DNA of 24,841 nt, from the NCBI GenBank assembly GCA_002705125.1, contig PAHQ01000103.1, positions 20,451 through 45,291 of the forward strand, given 5' to 3'. The first letter of the stretch is position 1. Every line of letters starts with the position of its first letter. The DNA is from Verrucomicrobiales bacterium. GTDB lineage: Bacteria > Verrucomicrobiota > Verrucomicrobiia > Verrucomicrobiales > DEV007. Positions 17,209 to 24,146 of the stretch are shown one piece after another. Made by a program: the position numbers and the translations under genes. The notes under the pieces are model-generated. The model ran no database searches, had not been told where the DNA came from, and was given only the letters and a program-made list of their open reading frames with translations.

Positions 17209-18261
17209 ATGTCTGAAAGCGAATCCATAAAGGTGGCAGTTCTGGGAGCTAGTGGTTATTCTGGTTATGAACTTATTCGTATTTTATTGAATCATAAAAA
17301 ATCGGAATTGGTATGTGTTACTTCTCGGGCAGAGTCAGGCAAGAGCATTTCTGAAGTTTTTCCTAGATTGAGAGGTGACGTTAAAGCCGATATCCTTATT
17401 TTTGAGGAGCCTAAATCTGAAAATATTATTAAGAGTGGTGCTTCTTTCGTTTTTTTAGCCTTACCGCATGGAGTAGCTGCTGAATTCGCCGGCCCTTTAT
17501 TGGATGCAGGTCTTAAGGTTATTGACCTTAGCGCTGATTTTAGGATTAAGAGCCCGTCTATATACGAAGAGTTTTATGGTAGCGCCCACCCAGCTCCTGC
17601 AAGACTTAAGGAGGCTGTTTATGGTTTGCCGGAAATTAGACCAAATGAGATAGCCAAGGCATCATTAATTGCATCTCCAGGATGTTATCCTACAAGTATC
17701 CTCTTGCCGCTTATCCCTTTGATAAGAAATCACATAGTGGATTTCTCATCGATTCATGTCGTTAGTATGAGTGGAACTAGCGGCGCAGGAAAGAGTCCAA
17801 ACCCTGAACTTCTTTTTGCACAATGTAATGAGAGTGTACGTGCCTACTCAGTTCCTAAGCATCGACATTTATCAGAAATTGAACAGGAGTTGTCTCTAGA
17901 GGCTGGAGAGCCGATTCTAATTTCTTTTACTCCTATTTTAATGCCTGTGAACTCTGGTATTGCTACAATTATTCATGCGACAGGAAAAAATATAGATAAT
18001 TGTGAGACTGTTTATCATGCGCTAAATTCTGCATATTCAGATTGTCCTTTTATTAGGATTCTTGAAGAAGGTGTACCGCCAGATACTAAGAATGTCACTG
18101 GTACAAATTTCATAGACATAAGTTGTGCGTTTGATAAGAGAACAAATCGGCTGATCTTAATGAGTACTGAAGATAATCTAATTAAGGGAGCCTCTGGTCA
18201 AGCTGTTCAGAGTTTTAACTTGATGTGTGGGTTTGATGAAATAACAGGACTGCTTAGCTGA
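17209..18261 (+). CDS. argC: N-acetyl-gamma-glutamyl-phosphate reductase
   Basis: ArgC is the third step of arginine synthesis: it reduces N-acetylglutamyl-5-phosphate to the semialdehyde with NADPH. The N-terminal Rossmann motif is GASGYSGYELIRIL. LPHGVAAEFA and DLSADFRIKSP are typical of the family. The catalytic Cys is C159 in ASPGCYPTS, and a family His-containing segment, SVPKHRHLSEIEQ, lies in the C-terminal half. The 350-residue length is normal for the ArgC type 1 family. The start ATG is preceded by AAAGTTACTATAA with no Shine-Dalgarno. It is the first gene of a five-gene cluster, 57 bp ahead of argJ, and any promoter should lie in 17058-17208. Confidence 0.97.
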   Translation: MSESESIKVAVLGASGYSGYELIRILLNHKKSELVCVTSRAESGKSISEVFPRLRGDVKADILIFEEPKSENIIKSGASFVFLALPHGVAAEFAGPLLDAGLKVIDLSADFRIKSPSIYEEFYGSAHPAPARLKEAVYGLPEIRPNEIAKASLIASPGCYPTSILLPLIPLIRNHIVDFSSIHVVSMSGTSGAGKSPNPELLFAQCNESVRAYSVPKHRHLSEIEQELSLEAGEPILISFTPILMPVNSGIATIIHATGKNIDNCETVYHALNSAYSDCPFIRILEEGVPPDTKNVTGTNFIDISCAFDKRTNRLILMSTEDNLIKGASGQAVQSFNLMCGFDEITGLLS

Positions 18262-18318
18262 ACAAGTTTAGCATATTTATTATCTAACCTAATATTAAGG
18301 GGTTTGAGAGAATAAAAA

Positions 18319-19548
18319 ATGTCAGATAAAACAAAAAAATTAAAGTCTATAAAACTACCTAAGGGGTTTAGGGCTTCAGGTGTTTACTCGGGCATCAAAG
18401 GAAATAATAAGCTGGACCTTGGTTTAATCTTTTCAGAGAGAATGACTGTCTCCACTGCAGCGTTTACTACGAACCAGGTCAAAGCAGCTCCTGTAAAATT
18501 GTCAAAAAAGCACCTTCGTCGCTCAGATATTAGAGCTGTTATTGTTAACAGCGGAAACGCAAATGCTTGTAACGGAAAAAAAGGCGATGATGACGCCTTA
18601 TCTATGGCTAGATGTGCGGCTGATTCATTAGGCATTAACCCTTGGCAGGTTTTTATTTGTTCTACAGGTATCATTGGATATCCTTTACCGATCGATAAGA
18701 TCCGAAATGCTGCACCTAATCTTGCTAGTAGTCTTAGGGTCAATGGATGGAAGAATTTTTCGGAAGCAATTATGACTAGCGATAGCGTTAATAAAGTAGC
18801 TTCTACCCAAATTAATTTTGGAAACAAGAAAATTACCATTACTGGAGCTGCCAAAGGTTCAGGAATGATTGCTCCAAATATGGCGACGATGCTTGCTTTC
18901 ATTTTGACCGATGCTGCAATTACTCAAAGTGAGTTGAAAATTGCTACGAAAATAGCTGTCGATGAATCTTTTAATTCGATCAGTGTTGATGGTGACATGA
19001 GTACCAACGATACAGTTATGGTTATGGCCAATGGAGCGGCCAAAAATTCAGTACTGAAAAAAAATTCAAGAAACCTTTCTAAATTTGTTGAAGCATTAAA
19101 AAAAGTGATGTTGAACTTATCCAAGCAGCTAGTTAAAGATGGTGAGGGTGTTTCAAAGTTTGTTACAATAGAAGTTAATGGAGCTGCAACTGCTAAAGAT
19201 GCTAGGAAAGTATCAAAAGCTGTATCTGAATCATCATTAGTGAAGTGTTCGTGGAATGGTTCCGATCCAAACTGGGGGAGAGTTATTGATGCTGTAGGTT
19301 ATTCCGGAGCAAAGATTAAGGAGGATAAAGTGGATATATTTTTTGGTAATTTTGCGAGCGCAATAGGAGGAGTGGTGGCAAGTACTCCGATTGAAAAGCT
19401 GAAGAATGAGGTAGCCAAAGAAGAGTTTACGCTCCGGATTGAACTCAACTTAGGCAATGGTTCGCATCGATTGTTTACATCAGACTTGTCTGAAGAATAC
19501 GTTGCTTTTAATAGGCTTGAGTACGCATTAAAAATTCAGGGGCATTGA
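18319..19548 (+). CDS. argJ: Glutamate N-acetyltransferase / amino-acid acetyltransferase (ArgJ)
   Basis: ArgJ transfers the acetyl group from N-acetylornithine to glutamate, recycling it; bifunctional forms can also use acetyl-CoA for the first step. The protein cleaves itself before a Thr nucleophile, here T190 in APNMATMLAF, preceded by KGSGMI. Other family segments are FTTNQVKAAPV, VNSGNANACNGKKG, ICSTGIIGYPLP, VDGDMSTNDTV and SWNGSDPNWGRV. The 409-residue length is normal and both alpha and beta chains are complete. The N-terminus is Lys-rich before the conserved fold. Because argA is not seen and argJ is present, the cluster uses the cyclic acetyl pathway. Whether this copy also makes N-acetylglutamate from acetyl-CoA cannot be told by eye. 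Confidence 0.97.
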   Translation: MSDKTKKLKSIKLPKGFRASGVYSGIKGNNKLDLGLIFSERMTVSTAAFTTNQVKAAPVKLSKKHLRRSDIRAVIVNSGNANACNGKKGDDDALSMARCAADSLGINPWQVFICSTGIIGYPLPIDKIRNAAPNLASSLRVNGWKNFSEAIMTSDSVNKVASTQINFGNKKITITGAAKGSGMIAPNMATMLAFILTDAAITQSELKIATKIAVDESFNSISVDGDMSTNDTVMVMANGAAKNSVLKKNSRNLSKFVEALKKVMLNLSKQLVKDGEGVSKFVTIEVNGAATAKDARKVSKAVSESSLVKCSWNGSDPNWGRVIDAVGYSGAKIKEDKVDIFFGNFASAIGGVVASTPIEKLKNEVAKEEFTLRIELNLGNGSHRLFTSDLSEEYVAFNRLEYALKIQGH

Positions 19549-19622
19549 TTCTCTTAATTTGTCGAGTAGATTAACATTCTCTCAATTCATTATTTAATGT
19601 TTGGGAATACTTATTAAATTGG

Positions 19623-20519
19623 ATGTCTATTCACGAAGAGTTATTAAGAAAGCATATAAACAAGGCTTCAATACTTGTTGAGGCCTTGCCTTACATTCAA
19701 GCCTTTAGGGGGAAATGTCTTTTAGTGAAAGTAGGGGGGTCAGCTATGGAGGATTCTAATCTTCTAGAGGCGTTACTCAGAGATGTTGTTTTACTAGAAG
19801 CTGTCGGTATCAATCCAGTGATTGTTCATGGTGGAGGAAAAGCAATATCAGAAGCAATGGAAAATTCAGGAATCGAGCCTCGATTTGTTTCAGGTCAGAG
19901 ATACACAGATCTTGAGTCGATTGGAATAGTTGAAAACACTCTTGCAAATATTGTAAACCCAAATCTTGTAAGTTTAGTTCATTCTCATGGCGGTAAAGCT
20001 AAGGGAATTCATGGAGCAGAAGTATTTTTTTCAACTAGGATGAAAGCAGTTAGTTCTGATAATGAAGACGGTGATCTTGGATATGTTGGAGAAGTTGTTA
20101 GGTGTGATATAACTGAAGTAAGCCGATTAGCACGAGAAGATATCATACCCATTTTATCACCTCTATCGAGAGAAGATGATACTGATGTAATTTTAAATAC
20201 TAATGCTGACCTTGCCGCTAGCGCACTGGCTGCAGAAATGAATGTTGCAAAGTTGGTATATATAAGTGATGTGCTTGGTGTATTAAAAAATCCAGAAGAT
20301 GACTCTACATTAATTAATACTATCAAATGTTCTGAGGTTTCTAAGCTCTCTGATGAGGGAATCATCACAGGTGGTATGCTGCCAAAATTGAACTCAGCCA
20401 TTCATGCTATTGAATCAGGAGTAGGTAAAGTTCATATGATTGATGGTCGAATTCCGCATTCATTGCTTCTAGAAATATTTACTAATACCGGTATAGGTAC
20501 TGAGATTGTGCCGTCATGA
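19623..20519 (+). CDS. argB: Acetylglutamate kinase, probably arginine-sensitive type
   Basis: ArgB phosphorylates N-acetylglutamate with ATP. Motifs of the amino-acid kinase fold include LVKVGGSAM, VIVHGGGKAIS, FVSGQRYTD, LNTNADLAASALA and GGMLPKLNSA. Before the first strand is an extension of about 30 residues (MSIHEELLRKHINKASILVE...) that looks like the N-helix of hexameric, arginine-inhibited enzymes. The C-terminal IDGRIPHSLLLEIF followed by GIGT fits the arginine-site signature of that class. Feedback inhibition by arginine is therefore predicted, as expected for a cyclic pathway with ArgJ. Length (298) is normal. The start has no Shine-Dalgarno and lies 74 bp after argJ. Its stop overlaps the argD start (ATGA, 20516-20519). 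Confidence 0.96.
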   Translation: MSIHEELLRKHINKASILVEALPYIQAFRGKCLLVKVGGSAMEDSNLLEALLRDVVLLEAVGINPVIVHGGGKAISEAMENSGIEPRFVSGQRYTDLESIGIVENTLANIVNPNLVSLVHSHGGKAKGIHGAEVFFSTRMKAVSSDNEDGDLGYVGEVVRCDITEVSRLAREDIIPILSPLSREDDTDVILNTNADLAASALAAEMNVAKLVYISDVLGVLKNPEDDSTLINTIKCSEVSKLSDEGIITGGMLPKLNSAIHAIESGVGKVHMIDGRIPHSLLLEIFTNTGIGTEIVPS

Positions 20520-21802
20520 ATAATAGCGAAGAAAAAACTGCCGACATATACAATAAGTATATAGTGCCAAATTATGGAAGGTTTCCCTTGGTTCCTGTTA
20601 AAGGGGAGGGGTCTTTATTGTTTGATGAGCATGGAAATAGGTATCTTGATTTTACTGGAGGTATAGCGGTTAACTCACTGGGGCATTCTAATAAAACAAT
20701 GGTTGAGGTGTTAACCAAGCAGTCATCGACTTTAATTCATTGCTCTAATTTGTATCAACCTAGGATACAGGGAGATCTTGCTAAAGTGATTGTGGAGGAA
20801 GTTGTAGGTTCTCCAGGTAAATGTTTTTTTTGTAACAGCGGAGCTGAGGCTAATGAGGGAATTATAAAGCTCTCTAGAAGGTATGGAGAGATGAGTCCTG
20901 CCCCTTCAGGTCAGCCTAGAAGAGAGATTATTTGCTTTAAAGGTTCTTTTCATGGTCGAACTACTGGCGGGATGGCCGCCACTGGCCAAGAAAAAATAAG
21001 GTCAGGCTTTGGTCCATTAATGGAGGGTTTCAAGCACGTTGATTTTAATGATGTTTCTGCACTTCAGGATGCAATTACTGAAGATACAGTCGCTATTTTG
21101 TTGGAAGCGATTCAGGGAGAAGGGGGTATTAATGTGGCCTCGATTGAATTTTTATTGGAATGCCAAAAAATCTGTAAAGAACACAATGTGCTGCTTTTAT
21201 TTGACGAAGTACAGTGTGGAGTTGGTCGATGCGGGACTTTAAACGGTTGGCAGTCTATAGAAGGCGCAGAGGGAATTATTCCGGATGCTATATCTTGGGC
21301 AAAAGGTATGGGAGGTGGCTTTCCAATTGGAGCGGTTTGGATAAGTTCAAAAAAGGTTAGAGATTTTAATTTGTCAGACATCCTTGCTCCAGGTTCGCAT
21401 GGCTCAACTTTTGGAGGTTCTCCATTGGCAAGTGCTGTTAGTTACACTGTAATTAGAAAAATTATAGATGATAACTTGTGTGAAAATGTTAGGAATTTAA
21501 ATGAGTTTATTATGGACTCTATAGAGATTGATGAAATCCCATTGTTAAGTGACATTAGAGGAGTTGGTCTAATGTTGGGATTTGTTATAGATGTTGAAGA
21601 ATTAGAAAAACTAGAATCTTTTCGGATAAGTGGACAAAGCCCCTCAATATATATAGTCAACCTTTTAAGTAAAAATGGCTTACTGACAGTACCAGCTGGA
21701 GCTGACGTAATAAGATGGCTCCCTCCTCTAAACGTGGATAAAAATGAGGTTAAAGAGGCAATAAAAATAATGAAAGTAACCTTAAGTGATAAAATAATAT
21801 GA
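20516..21802 (+). CDS. argD: Acetylornithine aminotransferase
   Basis: ArgD is a class III PLP aminotransferase converting N-acetylglutamate semialdehyde plus glutamate to N2-acetylornithine. The N-terminus has DEHGNRYLDFTGGIAVNSLG. The PLP region includes CNSGAEANE, FHGRTTGGMAATGQ and LLFDEVQCGVGR, and the Schiff-base lysine is K263 in SWAKGMGGGFPIGA. GSHGSTFGGSPLAS contributes from the partner subunit. The 428-residue length is slightly above average for ArgD, partly through an insert after LSRRYGEM. The branch cannot be fully separated from other omega-aminotransferases by eye, but the position between argB and argF, overlapping each by 4 bp, settles the role. Translational coupling is likely. 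Confidence 0.95.
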   Translation: MNNSEEKTADIYNKYIVPNYGRFPLVPVKGEGSLLFDEHGNRYLDFTGGIAVNSLGHSNKTMVEVLTKQSSTLIHCSNLYQPRIQGDLAKVIVEEVVGSPGKCFFCNSGAEANEGIIKLSRRYGEMSPAPSGQPRREIICFKGSFHGRTTGGMAATGQEKIRSGFGPLMEGFKHVDFNDVSALQDAITEDTVAILLEAIQGEGGINVASIEFLLECQKICKEHNVLLLFDEVQCGVGRCGTLNGWQSIEGAEGIIPDAISWAKGMGGGFPIGAVWISSKKVRDFNLSDILAPGSHGSTFGGSPLASAVSYTVIRKIIDDNLCENVRNLNEFIMDSIEIDEIPLLSDIRGVGLMLGFVIDVEELEKLESFRISGQSPSIYIVNLLSKNGLLTVPAGADVIRWLPPLNVDKNEVKEAIKIMKVTLSDKII

Positions 21803-22710
21803 AGAACTTTCTTTCTATTGAGTCTTGTACAAAAGAATCTTTAGTTTCCTTAGTTAATTCGGCTGAACTTTTAAAGGAGGCAAGAGTGTGCGGAGATTTT
21901 TCAGATAATTCATTAAAAAATCAGTGTTGGGGGATTATTTTTAGTAAGGCTTCAACACGGACTCGAGTCAGTTTTGAGGTGGGCATACGCGAGTTGGGTG
22001 GATCTGCATTGTTTCTTTCTCCAAAAGACCTTCAACTTGGTAGGGGAGAGCCTATTAAAGACACCGCAAGAGTCATGGGTAGAATGTTACATGGTGCCAT
22101 TATTAGGAATGATTCCCAAGTCGAAGTGGAGAGCTTTGCTGAATTTTCCAAAATACCCACAATTAATGCGTTAACAGACATGGAGCATCCTTGCCAGATT
22201 ATTGCGGATTTGCTTACTATAAAAGAAATTCAAGGAACGTGGGATGATAAGAAAATCGTTTTTCTAGGTGATGTTAATTGTAACGTGGCGCATTCTTGGG
22301 TTTGGGCTGCAGAAAGGCTAGGGTTTGAGCTTATTTTAACTGGTCCCTCTGAAATATGTAACCCATTAGAATATTTGAAGAAAGTAGGTTCAACTAAAGC
22401 TCATTACGTAGATAATCCAATAGAAGCTGTCAGTGGAGCTAACGTTCTATATACTGATGTTTGGGTCAGCATGGGTATGGAAGATCAAGCCTCAGAACGA
22501 GATGGACATTTTAATGCATATCAAATCAACCAACAATTGACGTCAATTGCAGATAGCGATGTCATGGTAATGCACTGTCTTCCGGCTTATAGAGAAAAAG
22601 AAATTAGTGAGACAGTTTTTGAAGAAAATGCTGAGACGATCTTTTCTCAAGCTGAAAATAGGCTTCATGCACAGAAGGCGATTATGAAGAGTTTAGTTTC
22701 TACTAATTAA
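21799..22710 (+). CDS. argF: Ornithine carbamoyltransferase
   Basis: OTCase joins carbamoyl phosphate and ornithine to form citrulline. Diagnostic motifs are present: SKASTRTRVSFE (carbamoyl-phosphate site), the HPCQIIADLLT loop, the ornithine-binding SMG in DVWVSMGMED, and MHCLPAYREKEIS with the catalytic Cys. The C-terminus FEENAETIFSQAENRLHAQK is typical. The length of 303 residues is normal. It overlaps argD by 4 bp, so it is probably translationally coupled and last in the operon. The final steps (argG, argH) are not in the window. The TAA stop overlaps the convergent APS-kinase fusion gene by 4 bp, with no room for a separate terminator. Confidence 0.97.
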   Translation: MKNFLSIESCTKESLVSLVNSAELLKEARVCGDFSDNSLKNQCWGIIFSKASTRTRVSFEVGIRELGGSALFLSPKDLQLGRGEPIKDTARVMGRMLHGAIIRNDSQVEVESFAEFSKIPTINALTDMEHPCQIIADLLTIKEIQGTWDDKKIVFLGDVNCNVAHSWVWAAERLGFELILTGPSEICNPLEYLKKVGSTKAHYVDNPIEAVSGANVLYTDVWVSMGMEDQASERDGHFNAYQINQQLTSIADSDVMVMHCLPAYREKEISETVFEENAETIFSQAENRLHAQKAIMKSLVSTN

Positions 22711-24089
22711 TAGAGTCCACTTTTCTTTAGATAAAATATTACATCTTCACAACAGCTTTCTGCTGTTCGGCCTTCAGTATTTAATTCAATTTCAGCATCC
22801 TTGGGAATTTCGTATGGATCTGATACTCCAGTAAATTCCTTAATTTCACCGCTTCTTGCTCTAGCATACAATCCTTTTCTATCCCTTTTCTCGCATTCCT
22901 CTAAGGTTGTATTGACATGGACTAAAATGAAAATTGAATTCTTTTCAATGTTAGCTCGTATTTCTTTTCTTATTTCATCATAAGGGGCAATTGGGGCACA
23001 AATAACGACACCCCCATTCTTACATATTTCTTTTGAAACAAAAGATATTCTTCTGAGGTTCATTAACCGGTCCTCTTTAGAAAAACCTAACCCAGAGCAT
23101 AATGTTTTTCTTATTATGTCACCATCTAAGAGAGTTACATTTCTTCTTGTTGAATCGAGAAGTGTCGATTGAAGCTGTTTTGCTATTGTGGATTTTCCTG
23201 ATCCTGATAATCCCGTAAAGAAAATAGTAATACCCTTTTTGTAATTTGGAGGTTCTAGATAAGTTAGTTCATTCAACACTTCTTCAAAGCTATTTTCTTT
23301 TGATCCTTTTGGAATATTTATCAATTCTAAAGAAGAATATTGGCTAATTAATTTTGTACACTGGGTAGTTATTAAGGTTTTGATTCCCCAGTTATTTGCG
23401 ATGATTACCTGGTTTAAAAATGTTCTTTTATCATTAGGCGGTACGCCAGGTAATATTGATAACTGATAGCTATTCTCTGGTAACTTTGACAAGGCAGCTT
23501 TAATGCACTTTAAGTATCTAGAGCTCTCCTGTGGGTCACTAAAAAAAGTTTGGATTAATATTTTCTTTTGAGTTTTTTCGAAAAAATCTCTTAAATAATT
23601 AATTTCTGATTTATGTATAATGTCATTACAAATGAACATCGTATTGAGCCCTTGGAAATTATGATTTTGGTATAACCTAAGAGATTGGTAGTTTACATGG
23701 TATGGGGTTTCAATTCCTTCAATTAATCCTCCAAAATAATGCTTTTTATTGAAAGAAAAGATACTTTCAACAGTTAAAAACGCCATGAGTACACCTTCGC
23801 TATCGCGAAGTTCAACTTTATTACCTATATTAATTTTTTTTTGTAATTTCGTATCTACCTCAAGCGAAAGTAATTTTGACCAAGGAGAACCGTCATCCAA
23901 GCAATAATTATTTTGAACAGAAATAAAATCTTTATGGTTAATATATCCAGTAAGTGGAAAATAATTACCGTGCAGAAATAGTTCCAGATCGTATAGCTGA
24001 CCTTGGGTTAGGTTGTGGGATTCGCAACCTTGATTTGCACTGATTAACTCATTTGCCTTTTCGTTATCTACTATGAGATTTGATGGCAT
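22707..24089 (-). CDS. Degenerate ATP-sulfurylase-like / APS kinase fusion protein
   Basis: The C-terminal third (about residues 285-460) is a complete adenylylsulfate kinase (CysC): P-loop G293-LSGSGKST301, LDGDIIRKTLCSGLGFSKEDR, a VVICAPIAPY segment, and GLYARARSGEIKEFTGVSDPYE. It should phosphorylate APS to PAPS, the sulfate donor. The N-terminal about 165 residues match the PUA-like domain of ATP sulfurylase (LTQGQLYDLELFLHGNYFPLTGY, DDGSPWSKLLSLEV). The middle part resembles the sulfurylase catalytic domain but is short, and it has FICNDIIHK where QTRNPLHRAH is expected and TTQCTK where GRDHAG is expected. The sulfurylase half is thus probably inactive and perhaps regulatory. The total of 460 residues compares with about 570 for active Sat-CysC fusions. 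No partner cysD/N or sulfotransferase gene is visible. The start lacks a Shine-Dalgarno. Confidence 0.85.
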   Translation of the reverse strand: MPSNLIVDNEKANELISANQGCESHNLTQGQLYDLELFLHGNYFPLTGYINHKDFISVQNNYCLDDGSPWSKLLSLEVDTKLQKKINIGNKVELRDSEGVLMAFLTVESIFSFNKKHYFGGLIEGIETPYHVNYQSLRLYQNHNFQGLNTMFICNDIIHKSEINYLRDFFEKTQKKILIQTFFSDPQESSRYLKCIKAALSKLPENSYQLSILPGVPPNDKRTFLNQVIIANNWGIKTLITTQCTKLISQYSSLELINIPKGSKENSFEEVLNELTYLEPPNYKKGITIFFTGLSGSGKSTIAKQLQSTLLDSTRRNVTLLDGDIIRKTLCSGLGFSKEDRLMNLRRISFVSKEICKNGGVVICAPIAPYDEIRKEIRANIEKNSIFILVHVNTTLEECEKRDRKGLYARARSGEIKEFTGVSDPYEIPKDAEIELNTEGRTAESCCEDVIFYLKKSGLY

Positions 24090-24146
24090 AATGTTTGAGG
24101 GTTAATTTAAAGTCTTTATTATTCATAATGAGAGGAAGATTATTTC

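Noticed and set aside
18384..18902. 172-codon open frame on the - strand
   Set aside because: It lies wholly opposite the conserved argJ coding sequence.
20009..20401. 130-codon open frame on the - strand
   Set aside because: It lies wholly opposite conserved argB sequence.
22707..24089. Fully bifunctional Sat-CysC enzyme
   Set aside because: Sulfurylase catalytic motifs are missing and the domain is short.
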